Assembly (NCBI GenBank): GCA_045627605.1
Contig: JAZQOA010000058.1
Coordinates: forward strand, 1 to 29,926
Direction: 5' to 3'
Length of the DNA stretch: 29,926 bases
DNA from: RGIG5952 sp045627605
GTDB taxonomy: Bacteria; Verrucomicrobiota; Kiritimatiellia; RFP12; JAAYLN01
The number at the start of each line of letters is the position of its first letter. Position 1 is the first letter of the stretch. The notes below the pieces were generated by a model that was given only the letters and a program-made list of their open reading frames with translations, was not told where the DNA came from and did not search any database. The translations under genes were made by a program, and so were the position numbers. Positions 9,203 through 16,872 of the stretch are shown here, in pieces.

Positions 9203-9281
9203 TTTCGGGGTGCTTCCGGGCATGGTGCCCGGGGCTGAGATCAGACCCGCGAACTTGATCCAGGTAATGCTGGCGAAAGGA
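9203..9281 (+). promoter_or_regulatory. TPP (THI-box) riboswitch
   Basis: Contains the conserved THI-box strings GGGGTGC (9207-9213), GGCTGAGATCA (9233-9243), ACCC, GAACTTGATC (9251-9260) and GGTAATGC, in the canonical order and spacing. A variable arm is formed by CCGGGC (9216-9221) pairing with GCCCGG (9227-9232). The closing P1 stem pairs TTTCG (9203-9207) with CGAAA (9274-9278). The last bases of P1 overlap the Shine-Dalgarno AAGGA (9277-9281) of cytX, so binding of thiamine pyrophosphate should hide the ribosome site. I see no separate terminator between it and the ATG, so control is probably translational. Confidence 0.93.
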
Positions 9282-9285
9282 ACGT

Positions 9286-10425
9286 ATGAAGACGCTGGGC
9301 GTGTTTGCCGGCGGTGCGATTTGGTTTGGCGCCGCGATTTCAATTGCCGAGATTGAGGCCGGACGGCAGATGGGCGGCAATTGGCCGGCTCTGGTTGGAG
9401 GGCATCTCTTTGGCGGGTTGCTGCTTTTTGGCGCGGGTCTTGCCGGGGCCCGAACCCGATGTGGCGCGATGGAGTCCGCCCGCCAGGTGTTCGGAAGTTG
9501 GGGCGCGAAGTTTTTTGCGGCGCTCAACATCTTGCAGTTGGTCGGCTGGACGGCCGTGATGGTGGCGCAGGGTGCGGAGGCTGTTTGCGCGCTTTCCGGC
9601 GTGGAGTTTTGGATTTGCTGCGTGGCTTTGGCCGTGATGACGGCGGTGTGGCAATATGTCGGCGGCGGGAATGCGCCCAAAGCATCGGCCATGTGCGTCG
9701 GTCTTATGGCGGTGTTGTGCCTGATGCTTTCGGTAAAGTTCCGTATGGCGGGGACCGGTGGTGCCGCGCCGTCTGATGAAATGGCTTTTTGGTCGGCTTT
9801 TGAAATTTCCGCTGCCATGCCACTTTCGTGGCTGCCGCTCGTCGCCGACTACACGAAGGACGCCCGGCGACCCGTTGCCGTGTCTGCGGCGTCCGCCACC
9901 GCCTACACGATGGCAAGCGTGTGGATGTTCGCCATGGGGTTTGCCTTGGCGAGGGCGGGGTGCGAGGGGTTTGTTGGCGGCGTGTTGCGGCTGGGGGCGA
10001 AGTTTGGCCGCGTGGGACTTGCCGTGGTTGTGCTTTCGACGGTGACAACGACCTTTCTTGATGCGACATCGGCGGGAATGTCGGCGGGCGTGTTCTCGCG
10101 AAAGTTTCCCCCGAGGACTATCGGTTCTGCCGTTTGCCTTCTCGGCGCCGCGCTGGCTGTTTCGGGTGCCATGGCGCATTACATGGGCTTCCTGTACCTG
10201 GTGGCTTCCGTCTTCGCGCCAATGGCGGCGGTCCTGTTGGTCGACCGGTTCCTTGCCGGGAGGGCGTCGGGAGGAGTGAATTTCGTCGCGTGGCTGTCGG
10301 GGTTTCTCCTCTACCAGTTTGCCGGTGCATCGCCGGTTGGCCCGACGCTGACGGCCATGGGGGTCTCCGCACTTTTGACATTTGTCGGCAAGCGTGTGAA
10401 TGGGCGTTTCCCACTTCGTGCGTGA
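9286..10425 (+). CDS. cytX: Hydroxymethylpyrimidine transporter CytX (NCS1 family)
   Basis: A 379-residue, roughly 11-helix inner-membrane permease of the nucleobase:cation symporter-1 family. The N-terminal IWFGAAISIAEIEAG and the internal SWLPLVADYTKDARRP are hallmarks of the CytX subgroup, which is commonly found under THI boxes. It is taken to import hydroxymethylpyrimidine or a related thiamine precursor. The TPP riboswitch immediately upstream supports this role strongly. ATG 9286 directly follows the riboswitch's AAGGA ribosome site. No other thi genes are adjacent, so it is a single-gene thiamine regulon member here. Confidence 0.9.
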   Translation: MKTLGVFAGGAIWFGAAISIAEIEAGRQMGGNWPALVGGHLFGGLLLFGAGLAGARTRCGAMESARQVFGSWGAKFFAALNILQLVGWTAVMVAQGAEAVCALSGVEFWICCVALAVMTAVWQYVGGGNAPKASAMCVGLMAVLCLMLSVKFRMAGTGGAAPSDEMAFWSAFEISAAMPLSWLPLVADYTKDARRPVAVSAASATAYTMASVWMFAMGFALARAGCEGFVGGVLRLGAKFGRVGLAVVVLSTVTTTFLDATSAGMSAGVFSRKFPPRTIGSAVCLLGAALAVSGAMAHYMGFLYLVASVFAPMAAVLLVDRFLAGRASGGVNFVAWLSGFLLYQFAGASPVGPTLTAMGVSALLTFVGKRVNGRFPLRA

Positions 10426-10512
10426 ATCTACAATGAGATTATGGGTTACAATGCTTGGGTCAAATGATAAATGTGTGCGGAATAAAATCCTGGTCTGAAA
10501 TTCCGTGCGGTT

Positions 10513-10543
10513 TTGCGGTTGTTCGCGGGCTTCATGCTATAAT
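10513..10543 (+). promoter_or_regulatory. Promoter of the M3 peptidase gene, predicting a leaderless mRNA
   Basis: TGC-TATAAT (10535-10543) is an extended -10 element. A weak TTGCGG at 10513-10518 is 19 bases further up. The ATG of the peptidase is at 10550, only six bases after the -10 box, so transcription would begin at or next to the start codon. The rest of the 124-base gap after cytX (from 10426) shows only a weak 6-bp inverted repeat (10478-10483 with 10500-10505). Confidence 0.6.
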
Positions 10544-10549
10544 TGAAAC

Positions 10550-12412
10550 ATGGAATTTTTCAACTGGACTGAATTCACCCCCGCGAGCGCGGAGGTGTCG
10601 TTGCCGAAACTGCTTTCCGACGCGGAAAAGGCCGTCGCCGAAATCGAGGCTTCTGAGCCTTGCGACTACGAGTCGCTTGTCTGGCGGCTGGCCGACGCCA
10701 CTCGCGAATTGTGGCGCACCTGGGGAGGTGTCTGCCATGTCCTGGGCGTGATGAATTCCGATGCCTGGCGCAAGATCGACGAAAAGTTCCAGCCTGAAGT
10801 CGTCGCCTTCTCGCTTCGCGTGGGGCAGTCCGCCAGGCTTTATCAGGCCGCGAAGCGCGCCGCCGCCACCGAAGCCGACCCGATGCGGAAGCGCATCCTC
10901 TCGAAAATGGTGGAGGCGGCCGAGCTTTCGGGTGTCGGGCTCGAAGGCCCGGCACGCGCACGGTTCAACGAAATACAGGCGCGTCTCGCCAAGCTTTCGT
11001 CAGACTTTGCGAACTCGGTTATCGACGCCACAAGCGCCTTTGCGTATGAAAAGGACGGCAAGACCTACACGATCGACGACGCGAACTATCCCGAGACGAT
11101 GAAACAGTGCGCCGACCGCGAGGTGCGCGAAAAACTGTGCCGGGCCCGCGCCACGCGCTCGCCCGACAACACGCCGCGCATTGACGAGATTCTGGCGTTG
11201 CGGCGCGAAATGGCGGGGTTGCTTGGCTTCGCGGACTATGCGTCCCTTTCTGTTTCTTCAAAGTGCGCGCCGGATGTCGCCGCCGTCATGCGGATGATCG
11301 ACGAACTTGACGAGGCGACCGCCGCGCAGGCGAAGCGCGAGGACGACGAGGTCGCCGCCGTGGCAAAGGAAGCCGGCGTCGCGCGGGTCGAGCCCTGGGA
11401 TCAGGCATTTTTCGCGGAGCGCGTCCGCGAGCGTAAATACGCCTATTCCGAAGAGGAGCTCAAACGCCATTTCGAATTCAACGACGTTCTGGACGGTCTT
11501 TTCACGATGGCGGACTTTCTCTTCGGCATCAAGTTCGAGGAACTTGCCGAAGCGTCGAAACCGCCGGTGTGGCATCCCGATGTCCGTTTCTTCGCGGTCA
11601 AGGAGGAGGGGCGCGTGATTGCGCATTGCTTCCTCGACCCCTACGTCCGCAACGGCCTCAAGCGGGGCGGCGCATGGATGGACTCCTTCGTTGACCGCGA
11701 CGACCGCACGGGCGCCCTGCCGCAGGCCGTCGTCGTACTCAATTTGCCGGAGCCCGACGCCGAAGGCAAAACCTACATGCCGCTCCGCGAGGTCGAGACG
11801 CTCTTCCACGAGTTTGGCCATGCGCTCCAGTGCATGTTGACGCGCGTTGGCGACGCGGGGGCATCGGGCATCACGCTTGTCGAATGGGACGCGGTCGAGG
11901 TGGCGAGCCAGTTCATGGAGAACTGGTGCCTTGACGGTCGCACGGGAATCCGCATCCCCGCCGAGCTCAAGGCGAAGGTCGTGGCGGCGAAAAACTTCCG
12001 CGCGGCAAGCGCGTGCCGCCGCCAGTTGTCCTTTGCGAAGACCGACATGCTTCTCCACGGCGGGTGCAGGCCCGACGACCCGAATGCCGTGAAGTCCGGG
12101 GTGTTTGCCCATTTCGGCCTGCCCGCCGTCGAAGGCGACCTCTTCCTCAACGCCTTTACGCATATCTTCGCGGGCGGCTATGCCGCCGGGTATTACGGCT
12201 ACAAGTGGGCCGAAGTGATGAGTGCCGATTGCTACGGCGCCTTCGAGGAGGCGGGTCTCGGCGACGACGGGGCGATGCGCCGCGTCGGCGGTCGATACCG
12301 CGAGACCGTGTTGGCGCTGGGCGGCAGCCTCTGTGCCCTTGATGTTTTCCGCGAATTTCGCGGGCGCGATCCGGGAATTGAGGCCTTGCTTCGTCAGCAA
12401 GGGCTTTTTTAA
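10550..12412 (+). CDS. M3 family zinc oligopeptidase (oligopeptidase A/PrlC-like)
   Basis: Cytoplasmic metallopeptidase that cleaves short peptides, including degraded signal peptides in the PrlC/OpdA group. The 620-residue product has a helical N-terminal half and the catalytic motif HEFGH at 420-424. The third zinc ligand, Glu450, lies exactly 25 residues after the second His, as in the family. The surrounding GASGITLVEWDAVEVASQFMENW resembles M3A (PrlC/Dcp) rather than PepF. It is somewhat shorter than E. coli PrlC (about 680). There is no ribosome site before the ATG and the promoter sits directly against it, so it may be translated leaderless. The end of the gene overlaps an intrinsic terminator. 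Confidence 0.92.
   Translation: MEFFNWTEFTPASAEVSLPKLLSDAEKAVAEIEASEPCDYESLVWRLADATRELWRTWGGVCHVLGVMNSDAWRKIDEKFQPEVVAFSLRVGQSARLYQAAKRAAATEADPMRKRILSKMVEAAELSGVGLEGPARARFNEIQARLAKLSSDFANSVIDATSAFAYEKDGKTYTIDDANYPETMKQCADREVREKLCRARATRSPDNTPRIDEILALRREMAGLLGFADYASLSVSSKCAPDVAAVMRMIDELDEATAAQAKREDDEVAAVAKEAGVARVEPWDQAFFAERVRERKYAYSEEELKRHFEFNDVLDGLFTMADFLFGIKFEELAEASKPPVWHPDVRFFAVKEEGRVIAHCFLDPYVRNGLKRGGAWMDSFVDRDDRTGALPQAVVVLNLPEPDAEGKTYMPLREVETLFHEFGHALQCMLTRVGDAGASGITLVEWDAVEVASQFMENWCLDGRTGIRIPAELKAKVVAAKNFRAASACRRQLSFAKTDMLLHGGCRPDDPNAVKSGVFAHFGLPAVEGDLFLNAFTHIFAGGYAAGYYGYKWAEVMSADCYGAFEEAGLGDDGAMRRVGGRYRETVLALGGSLCALDVFREFRGRDPGIEALLRQQGLF
12384..12410 (+). terminator. Intrinsic terminator overlapping the end of the M3 peptidase gene
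   Basis: CCTTGC (12384-12389) pairs with GCAAGG (12397-12402), followed by GC and six T's (12405-12410). The stem encodes the last residues of the peptidase, and the T-run leads into its TAA stop. Confidence 0.65.
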
Positions 12413-12441
12413 TTGGAAATAACTTGATTTTTTGATAAAAT
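12413..12441 (+). promoter_or_regulatory. Sigma-70-type promoter of pgk
   Basis: TTGGAA (12413-12418) and TAAAAT (12436-12441) are separated by exactly 17 bases, directly after the preceding terminator. The predicted transcript start, near 12448, leaves a leader of about 30 bases. That leader contains the AAAAGGAG ribosome site (12462-12469), eight bases before the pgk ATG. Confidence 0.65.
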
Positions 12442-12477
12442 AAAAGCAACATTTTTAACCGAAAAGGAGTTTTTACC

Positions 12478-13770
12478 ATGAACAAGAAAACACTTCGCGA
12501 CGTGGCCCTCGCCGGCAAGCGCGTCGTCATGCGCGTCGATTTCAACGTCCCGATGGCCAAGGATGGCTCGGGCAAGATCACGGACGACACCCGCGTCCAG
12601 GCGGCCCTCCCCTCGATCAAGTACATCCTTGAGCAGGGCGCGTCGCTCGTCCTCATGTCGCACCTTGGCCGTCCGAAGGGCAAGGGCTACGAGGCGGAGT
12701 TCTCGCTGAAGCCTGTCGCGGAGCTCCTTTCCAAGTGCCTCGGCAAGGACGTCAAGTTCGCGTCCGACTGCATGGCGGCGGACGACGTGGTCGCCTCGCT
12801 CAAGGCCGGCGACGTCGCGCTCCTTGAGAACACTCGCTTCTACAAGGCCGAGGACGGCAAGGTCAAGAAGGACGACGAGAAGAAGGGCATCCACCTCACC
12901 GAGGAGGAGTACCAGGAGAAGAAGGCCGCCCTCAAGGCCGCCCGCAAGGACATGGCCAAGAAACCCCCCTCCTACGGCGACACCTACGTCAACGACGCCT
13001 TTGGCACCGCGCACCGCGCCCACGCCTCCACGGCGGTCATCGCCGACTATGTCAAGCCTGCGGTTTCGGGCTTCCTCATGGAGAAGGAACTCAAGTTCCT
13101 CGGCGACGCGGTCGACAACCCCGTCCGCCCCTTCGTCGCCATTCTCGGCGGCGCCAAGGTCTCGGACAAGCTCGCGGTCGTCAAGAACCTCATCGGCAAG
13201 GTCGACACGCTCATCGTCGGCGGCGGCATGGCCTACACCTTCAAGAAGGCCCAGGGCATGAAGGTCGGCAATTCGCTTTGCGAAGACGACCAGCTCGGCT
13301 ACGCCAAGGAAATGCTTGACGCGGCGGCCGCCCGCGGCGTGAAGTTCCTCCTCCCGGTCGACAACGTCATCGCCGACAAGTTCCCGGCCGAGAAGGATGC
13401 CTCCGACATCCAGACCAAGGTTGAGGACGGCGACATTCCCGACGGCTGGATGGGCCTTGACATCGGGCCGAAGTCCGTTGCTCTCTTCTCCGAGGCGATC
13501 AAGGCCGCCAAGACGGTGGTTTGGAACGGCCCCATGGGCTGCTTCGAGTTCGCCCCCCTCGCCAAGGGTACCTTCGGCGTCTGCGACGCGGTCGCGGCCG
13601 TCAAGGCCAACGGCGGCACCTCGATCATCGGCGGTGGCGACTCCGTCAGCGCCGTCAAGAAGAGCGGCAAGGCCGCCGAGATGACGCACATCTCCACCGG
13701 CGGCGGCGCCTCCCTTGAGTTTCTCGAAGGCAAGGAGCTCCCCGGCGTCGCGGCTCTCGACAACCTCTAA
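12478..13770 (+). CDS. pgk: Phosphoglycerate kinase
   Basis: Transfers phosphate from 1,3-bisphosphoglycerate to ADP in glycolysis, and the reverse in gluconeogenesis. The 430-residue product carries the N-terminal RVDFNVP and SHLGRPKG substrate motifs, the YVNDAFGTAHRAHAS box, AILGGAKVSDKL, and the C-terminal nucleotide loop GGGDSVSAVKK and HISTGGGASLE. It is longer than usual because a lysine/glutamate-rich stretch of a few dozen residues (about 122-165) lies between LLENTRFYK and YVNDAFG. A strong AAAAGGAG ribosome site supports ATG 12478. Codon use is extremely GC-rich and uniform, which suggests high expression. It has its own promoter and is followed by a hairpin. Confidence 0.97.
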   Translation: MNKKTLRDVALAGKRVVMRVDFNVPMAKDGSGKITDDTRVQAALPSIKYILEQGASLVLMSHLGRPKGKGYEAEFSLKPVAELLSKCLGKDVKFASDCMAADDVVASLKAGDVALLENTRFYKAEDGKVKKDDEKKGIHLTEEEYQEKKAALKAARKDMAKKPPSYGDTYVNDAFGTAHRAHASTAVIADYVKPAVSGFLMEKELKFLGDAVDNPVRPFVAILGGAKVSDKLAVVKNLIGKVDTLIVGGGMAYTFKKAQGMKVGNSLCEDDQLGYAKEMLDAAAARGVKFLLPVDNVIADKFPAEKDASDIQTKVEDGDIPDGWMGLDIGPKSVALFSEAIKAAKTVVWNGPMGCFEFAPLAKGTFGVCDAVAAVKANGGTSIIGGGDSVSAVKKSGKAAEMTHISTGGGASLEFLEGKELPGVAALDNL

Positions 13771-13779
13771 GACGACGAA

Positions 13780-13809
13780 TTGGGCGGGGTTTTTCAAGAC
13801 CCCGCCCAA
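13780..13809 (+). terminator. Hairpin between pgk and tolB
   Basis: A perfect 11-bp stem (13780-13790 with 13799-13809) encloses the 8-base loop TTTTCAAG. It has a terminator's position and strength but no T-run after it. It could end most pgk transcripts or stabilise the 3' end while some read on into tolB, 14 bases further. Confidence 0.5.
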
Positions 13810-13822
13810 TGTTGGAGGCCGA

Positions 13823-15037
13823 ATGTCGCACACCCGGAACAAGCTGGTTTTCACTTTGGTCGCCGCATTGGTTGCGGTCGTTGCCGTTGCCGCGCCTTTC
13901 TCCGTGGTAAAGGAAGCGGGCTCCGGAAAGGATCCCGTTTCGCTCAAGGGGCTCAACGCGGTCGGTGATGCCGGAGTGCTTTTCAAAAACGTGCTCCAGG
14001 GCGACTTGGTGCGTTCCGGGTGGTTTGAAGTCGACAACGGGCAGTATTCCTCGCTGTCGGTTAGCGGTACGGCGACGGGGCAGGGGGCCAGTCTTTCGAC
14101 CAGCGTCAATGTTTCGTGGACGGGCGGTGCCTTCAACTGGTCGCAGACGACCTCCGGCATGCGCGAGGCGCGCTGGCAGGCCCATATGCTCTGCGACGAG
14201 ATGGTGAAGCGCATCAAGAACCGCCAGGGGATGGCGGCCTCCCGCATTGCCTTTGTCGGCAAGGAAGGGCGCGGCGGCATGATTTGCCTCTGCGACAGCG
14301 ATGGCGCCTCGCTCCAGAAGTTCTCGCCTGAGGGAACTTCGCCGCTTTCTCCGTATTTTTCGCCGGATGGCCGCTACATCTACTACACGAGCTTCCTCCG
14401 TGGCTTTGCCTGTGTTTACCGCGTCGCCACAACAGGTGGCGCGCGCGAACCGCTTGCCAATTTCACGGGGCTCAACGCCGGGGGGGCTGTTTCGCCCAAT
14501 GGCCGTCTCATTGCCGTGATTCTCTCGCACCCCGGCAATCCCGAGCTTTTCGTCGTCAACGTCGGCACACGCAAGGCGACGCGCCTCACGCATACGCCGC
14601 GCGGCGCCGAGGCCAGCCCTTGCTGGTCGCCTGATGGCGAGCGCATCGCCTATGTGAACGATGAAGGCGGAACGCCGCAGATCTATGTCATCGACTCCGA
14701 AACGAAGGCTGCGAAACGCATCAGTTTCAAAGGTTCGCAGAATGTCGCGCCCACATGGGGGCCGGACGGTCGCATCGCCTACTGCTCCAAGCAGGGCGGC
14801 TATCAGATCGTCGTCTATGATCCGCGCAACGGCGAAGCCAAGATCGTTTCAGACGGCAGGGCCGACTACGAGGATCCCTCGTGGGCGCCCGATGGCCGCC
14901 ACATCATTTGCAGCCGCAGGGATGGCCGCGCCTATTCGCTTGTCATTCTCGACACCGAGGGCGACGCCCCGGTGAAACTGCCGCTTCCGGCGGGCGATTG
15001 GCGTGCGCCGGACTGGTCGTCTCCGCTGCGTCCCTGA
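13823..15037 (+). CDS. tolB: Tol-Pal system protein TolB
   Basis: Periplasmic beta-propeller of the Tol-Pal system, which links inner membrane, peptidoglycan-bound Pal and outer membrane during division. The 404-residue product begins with a signal peptide (hydrophobic core about residues 8-22). Next comes the small N-terminal TolB domain. From about residue 150 there are repeated PD40 propeller blades with the typical SPDGRYIYY, SPNGRLIAV, SPDGERIAYV and APDGRHIICS strings. ATG 13823 is preceded by GGAGG. pal follows after 52 bases. TolQ, TolR, TolA and CpoB genes are not in the window. Confidence 0.93.
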   Translation: MSHTRNKLVFTLVAALVAVVAVAAPFSVVKEAGSGKDPVSLKGLNAVGDAGVLFKNVLQGDLVRSGWFEVDNGQYSSLSVSGTATGQGASLSTSVNVSWTGGAFNWSQTTSGMREARWQAHMLCDEMVKRIKNRQGMAASRIAFVGKEGRGGMICLCDSDGASLQKFSPEGTSPLSPYFSPDGRYIYYTSFLRGFACVYRVATTGGAREPLANFTGLNAGGAVSPNGRLIAVILSHPGNPELFVVNVGTRKATRLTHTPRGAEASPCWSPDGERIAYVNDEGGTPQIYVIDSETKAAKRISFKGSQNVAPTWGPDGRIAYCSKQGGYQIVVYDPRNGEAKIVSDGRADYEDPSWAPDGRHIICSRRDGRAYSLVILDTEGDAPVKLPLPAGDWRAPDWSSPLRP

Positions 15038-15089
15038 CCTCTTTCTTTCCCCAACCCACATTAAACCAACCAAGACAAGGAACACCAAA

Positions 15090-15626
15090 ATGAATGCCAC
15101 GATGCTTCGCGTATCGGTAATCGCCATGGCCGCCGCCATGATCGCGCTCACGGGCTGCAAGAGCCACAAGAAAAACTCCGGCAATGTCGGCGGCATTGAC
15201 GACGGAGCGATGATAACCGCGATTGAAGACGCCGACACCGGCCTGGCGCTTACGGGCGAGCCCTTCGACCTGAACCACGAGCGCGCGACGGATGTCTCGG
15301 TCCAGCCCATTTACTTCGGCTACGACTCCTTCCAGCTTCCCCCCGCCGAAATCGCCAAGATCCAGCAGGCGGCGTCGGTGCTCGAGCAGAACCCCTCCTA
15401 CGTGCTGATTGTCGAAGGCCATTGCGACGAGCGCGGCTCCAACGAGTACAACCTCTCGCTCGGCGAGCAGCGTGCGCTTGCGGTTCGCAACTACATCGTC
15501 ACGCTCGGCATCTCGGCCGACCGCATCCAGTCGCGTTCGTTCGGTGAGGAGCGTCCCGCCGTCGCCGGAACGGGCGAAGATGCCTGGAGCCTCAACCGCC
15601 GCGGCGAGTTCGCCTTCTACAAGTAA
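15090..15626 (+). CDS. pal: Peptidoglycan-associated lipoprotein Pal
   Basis: Outer-membrane lipoprotein that binds diaminopimelate in peptidoglycan and TolB. The 178-residue product has a signal peptide ending in the lipobox LTGC with the lipidated Cys at 23. A flexible linker follows, then an OmpA-like domain (VQPIYFGYDSFQL, VEGHCDERGSNEYN, LGEQRA, SFGEERP). The frame is open upstream inside tolB, but ATG 15090 gives a correct lipoprotein signal and has AAGG nine bases before it. It lies immediately downstream of tolB, its functional partner. Confidence 0.94.
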   Translation: MNATMLRVSVIAMAAAMIALTGCKSHKKNSGNVGGIDDGAMITAIEDADTGLALTGEPFDLNHERATDVSVQPIYFGYDSFQLPPAEIAKIQQAASVLEQNPSYVLIVEGHCDERGSNEYNLSLGEQRALAVRNYIVTLGISADRIQSRSFGEERPAVAGTGEDAWSLNRRGEFAFYK

Positions 15627-15649
15627 GGGGCTTGGTGGCTTTCCCGAAG

Positions 15650-15682
15650 TTGCCGCACGCAGGCGCGGGCCGTGTGCGGCAA
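15650..15682 (+). terminator. Hairpin after pal
   Basis: TTGCCGCAC (15650-15658) pairs with GTGCGGCAA (15674-15682) around a 15-base loop. It is followed by a T-rich stretch (TCTTC, then CTTTTTC). It probably ends the tolB-pal transcript. Confidence 0.5.
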
Positions 15683-15693
15683 GTCTTCTGCAC

Positions 15694-15722
15694 TTGTCTT
15701 TTTCATCGGGAAGTGCTAAAAT
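15694..15722 (+). promoter_or_regulatory. Sigma-70-type promoter of hisG
   Basis: TTGTCT (15694-15699) and TAAAAT (15717-15722) are 17 bases apart, and TG one base before the -10 box makes it an extended element. Transcription would start near 15729, giving a leader of about 24 bases. No histidine leader peptide or attenuator is visible. Confidence 0.65.
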
Positions 15723-15752
15723 TTTCAAATTCGAGTTTGTTGGAATCTTGAC

Positions 15753-16625
15753 ATGGCTCAGATAGTATTAGGTTTGCCCAAGGGCAGTCTCCAGGAGGCG
15801 ACCTTCGCGATGATGCGCAAGGCCGGCTTCACCCTTTCGTGCGGTTCGCGCAGCTACATCCCGACGTGCGATGATCCCGATCTCAAGTGCCGTCTGCTCC
15901 GCCCGCAGGAGATGTCCCGCTATGTCGAGCTCGGGCTTCTTGACGCCGGCATCACGGGTTACGACTGGATCTACGAGAACGGCTCCGATGTCGTCGAAGT
16001 CTGCGAGATGTGCTATTCGAAGGCCACGTCGCATCCCGTCCGCTGGGTCATTGCCGTGCCGAACGACTCCCCGATCAAGGAGGTCAAGGACTTGAACGGC
16101 AAGCGCATCGCCACGGAAGCCGTCGGGCTTACCACCCGTTTCCTCGAGGCCAACGGCGTCAAGGCCGACGTCGAGTTTTCCTGGGGCGCGACGGAAGTCA
16201 AGGCGCCTGAACTCGTCGATGCCATTGTCGACCTTACCGAAACGGGCAGCTCTCTCCGCGCGAACAACCTCCGCATCCTGGCGACAATCCTTACCTCGAC
16301 CACGCGGCTCATCGCCAACAAGAAGGCCTGGGAGGATCCCGGCAAGCGTGCCAAAATGGAGCAAATCGCGATGCTGATGACCGGCGCCCTCCAGGCTGAA
16401 TCGCGTGTCCTTCTCAAAATGAACGTTGCTGCGGCGAAGCTTTTCGACGTAGTTGCCATCCTCCCCTCCCTCCATGCGCCGACCGTCAACGCGCTCAATG
16501 CCGACGGGTGGCACGCGGTCGAATCGGTCGTCGAGGAAGCCAAGGTCCGCGAAATCGTCCCGGCGCTCAGGAATGCCGGTGCGACCGGTATCATTGAGTT
16601 GCCGCTTAATAAAATCATTTTCTGA
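15753..16625 (+). CDS. hisG: ATP phosphoribosyltransferase, long (HisG-L) form
   Basis: Catalyses the first step of histidine synthesis, condensing ATP and PRPP. The 290-residue product has the two-lobed catalytic domain, with GLPKGSLQEAT at the start, DAGITGYDWI in the first lobe and the PRPP loop DLTETGSSLRANNL. It also has a C-terminal ACT-like regulatory domain (about residues 215-290) that makes it the histidine-inhibited long form, independent of HisZ. It stands alone here without other his genes. It has its own promoter; the ribosome site is weak (TTGGAA). Confidence 0.96.
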   Translation: MAQIVLGLPKGSLQEATFAMMRKAGFTLSCGSRSYIPTCDDPDLKCRLLRPQEMSRYVELGLLDAGITGYDWIYENGSDVVEVCEMCYSKATSHPVRWVIAVPNDSPIKEVKDLNGKRIATEAVGLTTRFLEANGVKADVEFSWGATEVKAPELVDAIVDLTETGSSLRANNLRILATILTSTTRLIANKKAWEDPGKRAKMEQIAMLMTGALQAESRVLLKMNVAAAKLFDVVAILPSLHAPTVNALNADGWHAVESVVEEAKVREIVPALRNAGATGIIELPLNKIIF

Positions 16626-16643
16626 TCTTCACTCGGGTGAAGA
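16626..16643 (+). terminator. Short hairpin after hisG
   Basis: TCTTCAC (16626-16632) pairs with GTGAAGA (16637-16643) around a TCGG tetraloop, starting at the base after the hisG stop. No T-run follows, so it may attenuate or process rather than end the transcript. Confidence 0.4.
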
Positions 16644-16694
16644 CACTTCGTCAGTACACAAGGAACAATCCTAAATCCAAAGCAGGAGAAAACC

Positions 16695-16784
16695 GTGGGC
16701 TCAATCAAGAAAAAACGCCGTGCTAAAATGTCGAAGCACAAGCACAACAAGCGTCTGAAAGCAAATCGCCACAAGAACAAGTAG
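16695..16784 (+). CDS. bS22-like small basic protein (AURKAIP1/COX24 domain)
   Basis: A 29-codon gene starting with GTG, with AGGAG six bases upstream. The product begins MGSIKKKRRAKMSKHKHNKR and consists almost wholly of Lys, Arg, His and Asn. It aligns by eye with the small COX24/AURKAIP1-domain proteins (MGSVxKKRRKRMxKKKHRK...), one of which is ribosomal protein bS22 of mycobacteria. A role as a small rRNA-binding ribosomal protein is therefore likely but inferred. It stands between hisG and a glycosyltransferase gene and is followed after 18 bases by a strong hairpin. Confidence 0.85.
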   Translation: MGSIKKKRRAKMSKHKHNKRLKANRHKNK

Positions 16785-16802
16785 TTGTTCTCCTGCCGTA
16801 GC

Positions 16803-16835
16803 GGACGCGTGGGTCTTCAGTCGGCCCGCGCGTCC
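16803..16835 (+). terminator. Hairpin after the bS22-like gene
   Basis: GGACGCGTGGG (16803-16813) pairs with CCCGCGCGTCC (16825-16835), 11 pairs with one G-T wobble, around an 11-base loop. It is followed by CTTTG. It probably defines the 3' end of the small-gene transcript. Confidence 0.5.
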
Positions 16836-16872
16836 CTTTGCGTCTGGATGTCTGGAGTTTTCGAGGATTGCC

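Noticed and set aside
10478..10505. Weak inverted repeat after cytX as a terminator
   Set aside because: Only six pairs with a 16-base loop and no T-run.
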